A DNA stretch of 64,000 nt, taken from JAAYAO01 sp051133435. GTDB lineage: Bacteria; Actinomycetota; Actinomycetes; Propionibacteriales; Propionibacteriaceae. The notes beneath the pieces were generated by a model. It searched no databases. It had not been told where the DNA came from and saw only the letters and a program-made list of their open reading frames with translations. The stretch covers positions 496,001-560,000 of the forward strand of contig NZ_JBPGNY010000001.1 of assembly GCF_051133435.1 (NCBI RefSeq), in the 5' to 3' direction. Shown here one piece after another: positions 40,693 to 49,153 of this stretch. Made by a program: the position numbers and the translations under genes. Every line of letters begins with the position of its first letter. The stretch's first letter is position 1.

Positions 40693-41235
40693 TCACTTAC
40701 CTGCCTTTCCGGCCTTACGACGAACGTGCTCACCGGCGTAGCGGATGCCCTTGCCCTTGTAGGGCTCGGGCTTGCGAATCTTGCGGATGTTGGCCGCGAC
40801 CTCACCGACCGCCTGCTTGTCGATGCCCTGCACCGCGAAGCGGGTGGGGGTCTCCACCGCGAAGGTGACACCCTCGGGGGCAGACACGACGACCGGGTGC
40901 GAGAAGCCCAGGTTGAACTCCAACTGGGTGGGGCCCTTGGCGACGACACGGTAACCGACGCCGACGATCTCGAGCTTCTTCTCGTAGCCCTCGGTGACAC
41001 CGGTCACCATGTTGGCGACCAGGGTGCGGGTCAGGCCGTGCAACGACTTGGACATCCGCTCGTCGTTGGGGCGCGATACCTCAATCTCACCGGTCTCGGC
41101 GCGGTCGACGGTGATCGGCTCGGCAACGGTGTGGGTCAGGGTGCCCTTGGGGCCCTTGACCGAGACGTTGCGGCCGTCCAGGGTGACCTCGACGCCGGAC
41201 GGAACGGTGATCGGGAGCTTACCGATTCGGGACAT
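40693..41235 (-). CDS. rplF: 50S ribosomal protein L6
   Basis: 180 residues with the two repeated L6 domains. Starts MSRIGKLPITVPSGVEVTL; the C-terminal signature PEPYKGKGIRYAGEHVRRKAGKAGK is intact and contacts 23S rRNA near the sarcin-ricin loop. Confidence 0.97.
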   Translation of the reverse strand: MSRIGKLPITVPSGVEVTLDGRNVSVKGPKGTLTHTVAEPITVDRAETGEIEVSRPNDERMSKSLHGLTRTLVANMVTGVTEGYEKKLEIVGVGYRVVAKGPTQLEFNLGFSHPVVVSAPEGVTFAVETPTRFAVQGIDKQAVGEVAANIRKIRKPEPYKGKGIRYAGEHVRRKAGKAGK

Positions 41236-41261
41236 GATCTAACTCCTTATCCTGCGTCTCG

Positions 41262-41669
41262 TCACCAGACGTAGGCGAGGACTTCCCCACCCACGCTCTT
41301 GGAGTTGGCGTCCCGGTCGGTCAGCAGACCCTGGGAGGTCGAGATGATCGCAATGCCCATCCCGCCGAGTACCTTCGGCAAGCCGGTCGACTTGGCGTAC
41401 ACGCGCAGGCCGGGTTTGGAGATGCGCCGCACACCGGCGATCGAGCGCTCACGGTTCTGGCCGTACTTGAGTTCGAGGGTCAGGGTCTTGCCGACCTCAC
41501 CCTCGCCCGGCTCGGTGACCTGGTAGTCGGTGATGTAGCCCTCGCTCTTGAGGATCTCGGCGATTCCCGCCTTGATCTTGCTGTGCGGCATCGAGGTGCT
41601 GTCGTGGTACGCCTGGTTGGCGTTGCGCAGACGCGTCAGCATGTCTGCGATCGGATCAGTCATGGTCAT
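41262..41669 (-). CDS. rpsH: 30S ribosomal protein S8
   Basis: 135 residues. Begins MTMTDPIADMLTRLRNANQAYH and ends with the GVRRISKPGLRVYAKSTGLPKVLGGMGIAI and EVLAYVW segments that bind the central 16S domain. An ATG two codons later is the alternative start. GAGG lies 10 nt upstream of the chosen ATG. Confidence 0.97.
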   Translation of the reverse strand: MTMTDPIADMLTRLRNANQAYHDSTSMPHSKIKAGIAEILKSEGYITDYQVTEPGEGEVGKTLTLELKYGQNRERSIAGVRRISKPGLRVYAKSTGLPKVLGGMGIAIISTSQGLLTDRDANSKSVGGEVLAYVW

Positions 41670-41748
41670 GGCTGGAAAGCCTCTTTCTCGCGGTGGTTTC
41701 CGGTGTCGGCCGGACCTTCAGCGGTTTTGGTATTGGTGGTGCTCAACG

Positions 41749-41934
41749 TCACCAGGAGGACTTGGTAACGCCGGGCAGCTCGCCCTTGTGGGCCATCTCG
41801 CGCAGGCAGACTCGGCAGAGGCCGAACTTGCGGTACACCGACTTGGGTCGTCCGCACTTCTGGCAGCGGGTGTATCCGCGCACGGCGAACTTCGGCTTGC
41901 GGGACTGCTTGACCTTGAGCGCTGTCTTTGCCAT
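41749..41934 (-). CDS. rpsZ: 30S ribosomal protein S14 type Z (zinc form)
   Basis: 61 residues with four zinc cysteines C24, C27, C40 and C43 (RCQKCGRP and LCRVC). This is the short zinc-binding S14, the housekeeping copy in the spc cluster. A second, zinc-free S14 often found elsewhere in actinobacteria is not in the window. Confidence 0.97.
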   Translation of the reverse strand: MAKTALKVKQSRKPKFAVRGYTRCQKCGRPKSVYRKFGLCRVCLREMAHKGELPGVTKSSW

Positions 41935-41942
41935 CTGTCAGC

Positions 41943-42572
41943 TCACTTCTTCTTCTTGGCGTAGTAGGCCGGGCCGCGGGTGCGCTTGCGGGGCGGACGC
42001 GGGTTGTCGTTGAAGGGGAAGCCCAGACGCTTCAACAGCGCCCGACCCTCGTCGTCGTTCTTGGCGGTGGTGACCAAGGTGATGTCCATGCCCCGGACGC
42101 GGTCGATCTTGTCCTGATCGATCTCGTGGAACATGACCTGCTCGGTCAGCCCGAAGGTGTAGTTGCCGTTGCCGTCGAACTGGTGGCTGTTCAGACCGCG
42201 GAAGTCGCGGATCCGGGGCAGCGCCAGAGTCATCAGGCGGTCGGCGAACTCCCACATCCGGTTGCCGCGCAGGGTCACGTGGCAGCCGATGGCCTGGCCT
42301 TCGCGCAGGCGGAACTGGGCGATGGACTTGCGGGCCTTGGTGATCGCCGGCTTCTGGCCGGTGATGGCGGTGAGGTCCTTCACCGCGCCGTCGATGACCT
42401 TGGAGTCACGGGCGGCGTCGCCGACACCCATGTTCACCACGATCTTGACCAGACGGGGAACCTCCATCACGTTGGCGTGACCGAACTCCTCGCGCAGGGC
42501 GGGGGCGATCTCCTCGCGGTAGCGCTGCTTCAACCGCGGCATGGTCGCGGTGTCAGTGCTTGCGGGCGTCAT
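41943..42572 (-). CDS. rplE: 50S ribosomal protein L5
   Basis: 209 residues. Binds 5S rRNA. Typical segments are VPRLVKIVVNMGVGDA, TGQKPAITKARKSIAQFRLREGQAIG and the C-terminal MDITLVTTAKNDDEGRALL. It overlaps the end of rplX by 20 nt. The extra ten residues at the N-terminus (TPASTDTATM) may not all be translated; an ATG at residue 11 is possible. Confidence 0.96.
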   Translation of the reverse strand: MTPASTDTATMPRLKQRYREEIAPALREEFGHANVMEVPRLVKIVVNMGVGDAARDSKVIDGAVKDLTAITGQKPAITKARKSIAQFRLREGQAIGCHVTLRGNRMWEFADRLMTLALPRIRDFRGLNSHQFDGNGNYTFGLTEQVMFHEIDQDKIDRVRGMDITLVTTAKNDDEGRALLKRLGFPFNDNPRPPRKRTRGPAYYAKKKK

Positions 42573-42957
42573 CGGTGTTCAGCTCCTCTCCGGTCTTGCG
42601 GGCGATGCGGACGCTGCGGAATCCCTTGTACTCCGAGCCGTCGGCACGCTTCTTGGTCACTTCGGTGCGGGTGTAGCCGACCCGGGTGACCACCTCGTTG
42701 CCGTCCTCGTCCTTGACGACCAACTGAACGTTGGACACATGGATCGGGGCCTCGGACGAGATGATGCCGCCCTTGGTGGTGCGACCATCGGCACCCTGGG
42801 AATCCCGGCGGTGGCGCTGGACGATGTTGACATTCGACACCGTCACGCGCTCGCGCTCGATGTCGACCGACAGCACCTCGCCGGTGCGGCCCTTGTCCTT
42901 GCCCGCGATGACCTTGACCTGGTCACCCTTCACGACATGAAGCTTCTTGCGTGCCAT
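42553..42957 (-). CDS. rplX: 50S ribosomal protein L24
   Basis: 134 residues, KOW-domain protein that starts 50S assembly. The KOW motif is VKGDQVKVIAGKDKGRTGEVLSVD near residues 9-32. The C-terminus is longer than in E. coli (about 30 extra residues ending TGEELNTDDARKH), as is common in actinobacteria. Separated by one base from rplN. Confidence 0.95.
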   Translation of the reverse strand: MARKKLHVVKGDQVKVIAGKDKGRTGEVLSVDIERERVTVSNVNIVQRHRRDSQGADGRTTKGGIISSEAPIHVSNVQLVVKDEDGNEVVTRVGYTRTEVTKKRADGSEYKGFRSVRIARKTGEELNTDDARKH

Positions 42958-42958
42958 C

Positions 42959-43327
42959 TCAGATCACCTCCGGAGCGAGCGAGATGATGCGCATGAACTT
43001 CTTCTCGCGCAACTCACGACCGACCGGACCGAAGATGCGGGTGCCGCGGGGCTCCCCGTCGCTCTTCAGGATCACGGCGGCGTTCTCGTCGAACTTGATG
43101 TACGAACCGTCGGCGCGGCGGCGCTGCTTCACGGTGCGCACGATGACGGCCTGGACGATTTCGCCCTTCTTGACGTTGCCGCCCGGAATGGCGTCCTTAA
43201 CAGTGGCGACGATCTTGTCACCAATGCCGGCGTAGCGTCGGCCCGAGCCGCCGAGGACACGGATGCAAAGGATCTCCTTGGCACCGGTGTTGTCGGCGAC
43301 TTTGACTCGCGACTCCTGCTGGATCAT
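42959..43327 (-). CDS. rplN: 50S ribosomal protein L14
   Basis: 122 residues. MIQQESRVKVADNTGAKEILCIRVLGGSGRRYA at the start and GPVGRELREKKFMRIISLAPEVI at the end are diagnostic. First gene of the spc group; AGGAGA precedes the ATG. It is separated from rpsQ of the S10 group by the divergently read corrinoid-uptake operon, so it needs its own promoter in 43328-43600, where I could not fix the boxes. Confidence 0.97.
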   Translation of the reverse strand: MIQQESRVKVADNTGAKEILCIRVLGGSGRRYAGIGDKIVATVKDAIPGGNVKKGEIVQAVIVRTVKQRRRADGSYIKFDENAAVILKSDGEPRGTRIFGPVGRELREKKFMRIISLAPEVI

Positions 43328-43604
43328 CTATTTCTCCTGGTTGTCACACTGGTTCCCGAGCACGCTGGCACCAAAACAGGCACAGCAAGGCATCCCGGGC
43401 CTAGTGGAACTGACGGTAGGGTCTGCTGCTCGGGAAAGGTCCCCCATGGCTACGCTTGCCGCGCTGACGTACGCACGGCTTCGAAATACCAAGGGCTCGA
43501 TCCTGGGCAACCCGGATAGCCTAGCCGATCCGCCGATCCGATGCGAATCGCCGAAGTGGCCCCCTCACTTGCGGACGCGACCTCGTTCTGGCGTAAGCTC
43601 ACTG

Positions 43605-43700
43605 GCGTTCCACGCAGGGGAAGTCCGGTCGAAGTCCGGCGCTGACCCGCAACGGTAGACCGCACCAGGTGCGGTGAGCCCGATTACCTGCCGGAACGAG
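43605..43700 (+). promoter_or_regulatory. Cobalamin riboswitch
   Basis: The core matches the cobalamin aptamer: GGGGAAGTCCGGTCGAAGTC, then CCGGCGCTGACCCGCAAC with GGTAG, a stem CCGCACC/GGTGCGG, and a B12-box-like GAGCCCGATTACCTGCC at 43676-43692. Edges are approximate. A following pair GTCGAGGC (43714-43721) / GCCTCGAC (43751-43758) could form the expression-platform hairpin just before the GAGGA ribosome site of the first gene. High cobalamin would switch the operon off. Confidence 0.9.
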
Positions 43701-43777
43701 CCATACATCGTCCGTCGAGGCTTGCGGACCGGCACCGTGCTTTCCGTGTCGCCTCGACTTCACCTGCGAGGATTCAG

Positions 43778-44758
43778 ATGCGGAAATTACTACTTCTCCT
43801 GGCCGTGCCGCTACTGGCATTGACGGCCTGCGCCACCTCCCGCGACGAGGTTGCCGCCCGGGACGCCGGGGCTGGAAACACCTTCGCCGAGCCCGTGACG
43901 CTCACCAACTGCGACATGGAGCTGACCTTCACGGCTCCGCCGCAGCGGATCATTTCGATGAACGACCACGTCACCGAGGTGCTGCTCGAAATGGGGCTCG
44001 GTGACCGGATCGTCGGAATGGGATACGGCAAGGCCACCCCCCTGCCCCAGTACGCCGAGCAGTGGCAGAAGATTTCCAAGCTGGCCGATGAATACCCGAC
44101 CATGGAGCAGATCATCGACGCCGAGGCCGACCTGGTGGTGGGTGGGTTGTCCAGCGCGTTCAACGAGAAGGAAGGCCGCTCCCGCGAGCTGATGGCCGAG
44201 CACGAGATTCCGAGCTTCCTGTTCACCGAGTACTGCGCCACCACGTCCTTCGACCTGGAGATGCTTCGGACCGACTACACCAACCTGGGCAAGATCACCG
44301 GCAACACCGAGGCCGCCGACACGTTGGTCGAACAGGTCACCGGTGAGATGGCGGCGATCAACAAGAAGGTGGCCGGGGCCGAGCCGGTACCCACCTTCAT
44401 CTACGACTCCGGCGACAAGGAGGTCTACACCGTGGGCGGGGTGGGCGTCGGCAACCTGATCCTCACCCAGGCCGGGGGCAAGAACCTGTTCGCCGACGGG
44501 GAGCGGCCCTACTCCAAGACCTCCTGGGAGCAGGTGGCCGAGCGGTCTCCCGAAGTGATCGTGGTGCTCGACTACGGCGAGCAATCCGCCGCGGAGAAGA
44601 TCGCCTTCCTCAAGCAGCAACCCCTGATGAAGACCACCCCGGCGATCAAGAACGAGCGGATCGTGGTCGTTCCCTTGGATGACTTCTTCGAAAGCCCGCG
44701 GATGACCACATCCACCCGCACGATCGCCGAAGCCCTGCATCCGGAACTGGTCAAGTGA
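43778..44758 (+). CDS. Corrinoid (or siderophore) ABC transporter substrate-binding lipoprotein
   Basis: 326 residues. Lipoprotein signal with lipobox LTAC at C18, then a class III binding fold: PQRIISMNDHVTEVLLEMGLGDRIVGMGYG, a long linking helix, and YSKTSWEQVAERSPEVIVVLDYGEQ. It belongs to the BtuF/FecB family of vitamin B12 and Fe-siderophore binding proteins. The riboswitch just upstream makes corrinoid the likely ligand. It is coupled to the permease gene by a GTGA overlap. Confidence 0.87.
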   Translation: MRKLLLLLAVPLLALTACATSRDEVAARDAGAGNTFAEPVTLTNCDMELTFTAPPQRIISMNDHVTEVLLEMGLGDRIVGMGYGKATPLPQYAEQWQKISKLADEYPTMEQIIDAEADLVVGGLSSAFNEKEGRSRELMAEHEIPSFLFTEYCATTSFDLEMLRTDYTNLGKITGNTEAADTLVEQVTGEMAAINKKVAGAEPVPTFIYDSGDKEVYTVGGVGVGNLILTQAGGKNLFADGERPYSKTSWEQVAERSPEVIVVLDYGEQSAAEKIAFLKQQPLMKTTPAIKNERIVVVPLDDFFESPRMTTSTRTIAEALHPELVK

Positions 44759-45819
44759 CCGCGATCAGTGCCGGGGCCCGTCGGCTGATGCACCGTCGGA
44801 TTCCGTTGGGCTGGTGGCTGATCGGGCTCACCGTGCTGCTGGTGCTGGCACTGGTGTGGTCGGTCACCGCCGGGTCGGTGCGGATTCCCTCCGGTGATGT
44901 CTGGGCGATGGTGTGGCACCGGTTGACCGGTGCGGTCGAGCCGTGGTGGACCCCGGCGCGGGAGGCGATCGTGATCGACTCCCGGGTGCCGCGGGCACTC
45001 ACCGCAGCGGCCGTGGGGGCCAGTCTGGCGATCGCCGGCGGATCGGCCCAGGCGGTCACCCGCAACCCCCTGGCCGACCCCTATCTACTGGGGGTCTCGG
45101 CTGGCGCCGGCTTCGGAGTGGTCTGCGCAACCGTGTTGGGCATCACCGGTGGGGTGGCCGGTTGGTTGCTGATTCCGGTGGCCGCCTTCATCGGCGGGAT
45201 GGTGCCGATGGCGGTCGCCCTGGCCGTGGCCCAGGCGGTGCGCACCCCCACCGCGATGATTCTCACCGGGGTGGCGATGGGACAGGTCTTCTCCGCTCTG
45301 GTCACCTTCGTGCTGCTGGTGATCGCCCGGGAACGGCAACTGGTCTCGGTACTGCACTGGATGGCCGGTGGCTTCGGTGATGCCCGGTGGCGTTCGCTGA
45401 TCATTCCGGTGGTGGCGCTGGTGGTCGTCGGCTCGCTGCTGTTGCTGGCGGGACGACAACTCGACCTGCTGCATGCCGGTGAGGACGGGGCGGCCGCCCT
45501 GGGGCTGCCGGTGCACCGCTTCCGGATCCTGATCCTGCTGGCGGTGTCTTTGTTGGCCGGCACCTCGGTGGCGGTGGCCGGTGGGATCGGTTTCATCGGG
45601 CTGTTGATTCCACACCTGGCCGGGATGCTGGTCGGGGTCCGGGCGCGCCGACTGTTGCCGGTGGCCGCGTTGACCGGGGCGGTGGCCCTGGTGGGGGCCG
45701 ACACCTTCGCCCGCTCGGTCTCCCAGGCCGTGGAACTCCCCGTCGGTGTGGTGACCGCCCTGATCGGCGCACCGGTGTTCGTGTTCATGTTGTTGCGTAC
45801 TGCTCGGGGGACGAAATGA
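44755..45819 (+). CDS. BtuC/FecCD-type ABC transporter permease
   Basis: 354 residues with about ten membrane helices. Typical FecCD motifs are SRVPRALTAAAVGASLAIAGGSAQAVTRNPLADPYLLGVSAGAGFG and, near the end, the coupling helix region VAGGIGFIGLLIPHLAGMLVGVRARRLLPV. It would form a homodimer with the ATPase encoded next. GTG start overlapping the binding-protein gene by 4 nt. Confidence 0.9.
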   Translation: MTAISAGARRLMHRRIPLGWWLIGLTVLLVLALVWSVTAGSVRIPSGDVWAMVWHRLTGAVEPWWTPAREAIVIDSRVPRALTAAAVGASLAIAGGSAQAVTRNPLADPYLLGVSAGAGFGVVCATVLGITGGVAGWLLIPVAAFIGGMVPMAVALAVAQAVRTPTAMILTGVAMGQVFSALVTFVLLVIARERQLVSVLHWMAGGFGDARWRSLIIPVVALVVVGSLLLLAGRQLDLLHAGEDGAAALGLPVHRFRILILLAVSLLAGTSVAVAGGIGFIGLLIPHLAGMLVGVRARRLLPVAALTGAVALVGADTFARSVSQAVELPVGVVTALIGAPVFVFMLLRTARGTK

Positions 45820-46586
45820 TTCTGCGCGTCAATGATCTGCACCACGCCTTCAAGCGCACCCCGGTGCTGCGCGGGGTGCACCTACGGGCCGACCCGTCCT
45901 CGATGATCGGCTTGGTCGGCCCCAACGGTTCGGGCAAGACCACCGTGTTGCGGGCCTGTTACCGGGCTCTGGACCCCGATGCCGGTGAGCTGTGGATCGG
46001 GGACGATCAGGTGAGCCATCTGGGTCGACGTGAGGTCGCCCGCCGGCTCGGTGTCGCGGTGCAGGAGCCCTCCCCCACCCCTGGACTCACCGTCCGCGAT
46101 GCGGTGGCGCTGGGACGTACCCCGCACCGGGCCTGGTACGCCAACGACACCACCGAGGACCGGGCGATCGTCGAGGAATCGCTCATTGAGGTCGGGCTCG
46201 GTGCCCTGGCCGACCGGGACGTCAGCGATCTGTCCGGTGGGGAACGGCAGCGGGTCTCGCTGGCCCGCGCGCTGAGCACCCGGGCCGCGATCCTGCTGCT
46301 GGACGAGCCGACCAACCACCTCGACCTGCACTACCAACTCAGCGTGCTGAACCTGCTGCGCAAGCGGGCCCACAGCGGGCACACGGTACTGCTGACCGTG
46401 CACGATCTTCGGCTGGCCGCCGAGACCTGCGACGAGATCATCGTGCTGCACCACGGGACGGTTGCCGCAGCCGGCAAACCGGGCGAGGTACTCACCGAGA
46501 ACTTGCTGCGTGAGGTTTTCGGGGTGCGGGGCTCGCTGGTCACCGATGACGACGGGGTGCGGTTGATCGTGCGGGGGCTGGCATGA
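45816..46586 (+). CDS. BtuD/FecE-type ABC transporter ATP-binding protein
   Basis: 256 residues. Walker A GPNGSGKTT (34-42), Q-loop AVQEPSPTPGLTV, ABC signature LSGGERQRV, Walker B ILLLDEPTNHLD, and switch His in LLTVHDLRLAAE. It powers the BtuC-like permease. ATGA overlap with the gene before and again with the FhuF-like gene after. Confidence 0.92.
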   Translation: MILRVNDLHHAFKRTPVLRGVHLRADPSSMIGLVGPNGSGKTTVLRACYRALDPDAGELWIGDDQVSHLGRREVARRLGVAVQEPSPTPGLTVRDAVALGRTPHRAWYANDTTEDRAIVEESLIEVGLGALADRDVSDLSGGERQRVSLARALSTRAAILLLDEPTNHLDLHYQLSVLNLLRKRAHSGHTVLLTVHDLRLAAETCDEIIVLHHGTVAAAGKPGEVLTENLLREVFGVRGSLVTDDDGVRLIVRGLA

Positions 46587-47335
46587 CCGGCCGACCCGAG
46601 GTCCAGCACCCCGAGTTGCAGCCCACCAACCTGGCCGACCCGGATTGGATCGCCGAGCGGATCGGCGATACCGCCCGCCGCTGGTCCTCGGACGACCCGC
46701 GGGTGAACGCCACCCTGTGGTGGTACTCGGCCTCCAGCACGATCTGCCAACCCCTGCTGCACGCCGCGGTGGATGAGCACCCCGTCGTCCCGAGGCCCGA
46801 TCCGGGGCAGGCCTGGTTGCGCGACACCGGTTATCTGGGTGGCTTGGGGGTCGCCGGCACCATGTCGGTCGAGCAGATTCCGGGGGTGCTGCGCGATGTG
46901 TGCGCCCCGGTGATCACCGCCCTGAGCCGCGCCGGTGGGGCGAGTGAACGGTCGCTGTGGGCGGTGCTGGGCGATTCGATCTGCACCCGCAGCATGGACC
47001 GCGCCTATCTCACCGACGCCGGCAACACCCATGACCAACCCGACATGACCCTGGCCGAACGCGGATCGGCCGTAGCCGCGCGAATCATCGATCGCTTGAT
47101 CGCGATCGGGGTACCGATCCCCCGGGCCCGTTTCGACGACATCGCCGCCGACGGGTCACGGGTGCCGGCCTCGGGCGCGATCTCCCCCGACAGACGCCGG
47201 TTCACCCGACGGTCGTCATGTTGTTTGATCCACAAGACCACCGACACCCCCGACCAGCCGCAAGCGATGTGCAGCAGTTGCCCCCGGCTCGGTCGACTGC
47301 GTGGCCAACGGATGGCGCAGTCGCTGTTCAGCTGA
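46583..47335 (+). CDS. FhuF-like (2Fe-2S) reductase in the cobalamin-riboswitch operon
   Basis: 250 residues. The C-terminus carries CC-x15-C-x2-C (RRSSCCLIHKTT and MCSSCPRLGRL), the 2Fe-2S binding arrangement of FhuF-type siderophore-iron reductases. The N-terminal part has the WWYSASSTICQPLLHA segment that resembles the FhuF/IucA-related fold. FhuF reduces ferric siderophores in the cytoplasm, but here the gene is the fourth in a B12-controlled operon. Reduction of incoming cob(III)alamin is therefore a reasonable guess; iron-siderophore reduction is the alternative. Confidence 0.78.
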   Translation: MTGRPEVQHPELQPTNLADPDWIAERIGDTARRWSSDDPRVNATLWWYSASSTICQPLLHAAVDEHPVVPRPDPGQAWLRDTGYLGGLGVAGTMSVEQIPGVLRDVCAPVITALSRAGGASERSLWAVLGDSICTRSMDRAYLTDAGNTHDQPDMTLAERGSAVAARIIDRLIAIGVPIPRARFDDIAADGSRVPASGAISPDRRRFTRRSSCCLIHKTTDTPDQPQAMCSSCPRLGRLRGQRMAQSLFS

Positions 47336-47360
47336 AGGCATGTTGTTCGGCTGAGGACAT

Positions 47361-47394
47361 GAAGAAGGCCCGGAGAAAACTCCGGGCCTTCTTC
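47361..47394. terminator. Bidirectional terminator between the corrinoid operon and rpsQ
   Basis: A perfect 15-bp stem (GAAGAAGGCCCGGAG with CTCCGGGCCTTCTTC) and AAAA loop between convergent operons. Confidence 0.92.
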
Positions 47395-47410
47395 GAATAC
47401 TGCCACTAGC

Positions 47411-47701
47411 TCACTTGGCCTTCTCCAGCACGGTGAGCAGGCGCCAGCGCTTGGTGGCCGACAGCGGGCGGGTCTCCATGATCCGCACGCGGTCGCCGAT
47501 GCCGGCTTCGTTGCTCTCGTCATGAGCCTTCAGCCGCACGGTGGTGCGCATGACCTTGCCGTACAGCGGGTGCTTCTTGCGGTCCTCGACGGCCACGACG
47601 ATCGTCTTGTCCATCTTGTCGCTGACCACGTAACCGGTGCGCACCTTGCGCTGAACGCGCTCGGTGGCCTCGGCGGCCACATCCTGGGTGGATTCGCTCA
47701 T
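47411..47701 (-). CDS. rpsQ: 30S ribosomal protein S17
   Basis: 96 residues. The OB-fold core includes GYVVSDKMDKTIVVAVEDRKKHPLYGKVMRTTVRLKAHDE and DRVRIMETRPLSATKRWRL. The first 18 residues are an acidic extension usual in actinobacteria. It is the last gene of the S10 group before the interposed corrinoid operon. Confidence 0.97.
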   Translation of the reverse strand: MSESTQDVAAEATERVQRKVRTGYVVSDKMDKTIVVAVEDRKKHPLYGKVMRTTVRLKAHDESNEAGIGDRVRIMETRPLSATKRWRLLTVLEKAK

Positions 47702-47703
47702 GC

Positions 47704-47937
47704 TCAGGCCTCCTCATCGGGGTCGGGGACGATGTTGAGGTGACGTTCCTGCAACACGGTGTAAATCCGCGCGATGTCCTTGCGGACCTGGCGCAGGCGG
47801 GCCGAGGACTCCAGCTGGCCGGTCGCCGCCTGGAAACGCAGCGTGAACAGCTCAGCCTTCAACTCGGTTACCTTCTCGTTCAGCGCGGCCTTGCTCAGGT
47901 CGCGCAACTCGGCGGCAGTGGCGGTCTTGTTCGCCAT
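47704..47937 (-). CDS. rpmC: 50S ribosomal protein L29
   Basis: 77 residues. Contains LRDLSKAALNEKVTELKAELFTLRFQAATGQLESSARLRQVRKDIARI, the two-helix L29 core at the tunnel exit. The ATG overlaps the rplP stop by one base. Confidence 0.97.
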   Translation of the reverse strand: MANKTATAAELRDLSKAALNEKVTELKAELFTLRFQAATGQLESSARLRQVRKDIARIYTVLQERHLNIVPDPDEEA

Positions 47938-48356
47938 CAGATCTCACCTGCTTCACGCTTGATGAAGCGTGCCTTCATCGGCAGCTTGTGGATGGCCAGG
48001 CGCATGGCTTCGCGCGCGACCTCCTCGGACACACCGGCGAGTTCGAACATCACCCGGCCGGCCTTGACGTTGGCGACCCACCACTCGGGCGAGCCCTTAC
48101 CGGAACCCATCCGGGTTTCGGCCGGCTTCTTGGTCAGCGGGCGGTCGGGGTAGATGTTGATCCACACCTTGCCACCACGCTTGATATGACGGGTCATGGC
48201 GATACGAGCCGACTCGATCTGGCGGTTGGTGACGTAGTGGTTCTCCAACGCCTGGATGCCGTACTCGCCGTACGAAATCTTGGTACCGCCCTTGGCGACG
48301 CCACCGCGCTTGGGGTGGTGCTGCTTGCGGTACTTCACCCTACGAGGGATCAGCAT
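47937..48356 (-). CDS. rplP: 50S ribosomal protein L16
   Basis: 139 residues. Starts MLIPRRVKYRKQHHPKRGG and contains SARIAMTRHIKRGGKVWINIYPDRPLTKKPAETRMGSGKGSPEWWVA, the conserved segment near the A site. One-base overlap with rpmC and a 3-nt gap after rpsC. Confidence 0.97.
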   Translation of the reverse strand: MLIPRRVKYRKQHHPKRGGVAKGGTKISYGEYGIQALENHYVTNRQIESARIAMTRHIKRGGKVWINIYPDRPLTKKPAETRMGSGKGSPEWWVANVKAGRVMFELAGVSEEVAREAMRLAIHKLPMKARFIKREAGEI

Positions 48357-48359
48357 GGG

Positions 48360-49151
48360 TCACGCTCCTGCGTTCTCGGTAGCGGGGGCAGCCTCGGCGG
48401 CAGCCTCTTGACGGCGACGGCCGCCGCGGTCGGGACGGTCACCGCGTCCCGGACGACGACCGCCCGGACGCTGACGACCCGGGGCCGCCTGGCGAGCCGC
48501 CTTCTGGGCCGCACGCTCGGCGCGCGAACCGGAGACGTCACCCTTGTAGATCCACACCTTGACGCCGATGCGACCGAAGGTGGTGCGGGCCTCGTAGAAG
48601 CCGTAGTCGATGTCGGCACGCAGGGTGTGCAGCGGCACCCGTCCCTCGCGGTAGAACTCCGAGCGGCTCATTTCGGCGCCACCCAGACGACCCGAGCACT
48701 GGATCCGGATGCCCTGGGCACCGGCGCGCATCGCGGTCTGCTGGGCCTTGCGCATCGCGCGACGGAAGGCCACGCGGGCGCTGAGCTGCTCGGCGATGCC
48801 CTGGGCGACCAACTGGGCGTCGGTCTCGGGGTTCTTCACCTCGAGGATGTTGAGCTGCACCTGCTTGCCGGTGAGCTTCTCCAGCTCGCCGCGGATGCGC
48901 TCGGCCTCGGCACCGCTGCGGCCGATCACGATGCCCGGACGCGCGGCGTACAGGAAGATCGTGACGCGCTCGGAGCGACGCTCGATCTCCACCGAGGAAA
49001 TGCCGGCGCGCTCCAGGTTCTGGGTGAGGTAGTCGCGAATCTTCACGTCCTCACCGACGAACTCGGCGTACTGCTTGTCGGCATACCAACGGGTGGTGTG
49101 GTCGGTGGTGATCCCCAGTCGGAAACCGTGGGGGTTGATCTTCTGCCCCAT
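48360..49151 (-). CDS. rpsC: 30S ribosomal protein S3
   Basis: 263 residues. The KH domain is at about 60-105 (GIVIGRSGAEAERIRGELEKLTGKQVQLNILEV), followed by the C-terminal domain (GRLGGAEMSRSEFYREGRVPLHTLRADIDYG). A low-complexity tail of about 50 residues rich in Arg, Gly and Ala (from residue 212) is likely disordered; similar tails occur in other actinobacterial S3. Confidence 0.97.
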   Translation of the reverse strand: MGQKINPHGFRLGITTDHTTRWYADKQYAEFVGEDVKIRDYLTQNLERAGISSVEIERRSERVTIFLYAARPGIVIGRSGAEAERIRGELEKLTGKQVQLNILEVKNPETDAQLVAQGIAEQLSARVAFRRAMRKAQQTAMRAGAQGIRIQCSGRLGGAEMSRSEFYREGRVPLHTLRADIDYGFYEARTTFGRIGVKVWIYKGDVSGSRAERAAQKAARQAAPGRQRPGGRRPGRGDRPDRGGRRRQEAAAEAAPATENAGA

Positions 49152-49153
49152 GT

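Noticed and set aside
43328..43600. Small genes upstream of the riboswitch
   Set aside because: Short open frames exist on both strands but none has a ribosome site, recognisable domain or consistent composition.
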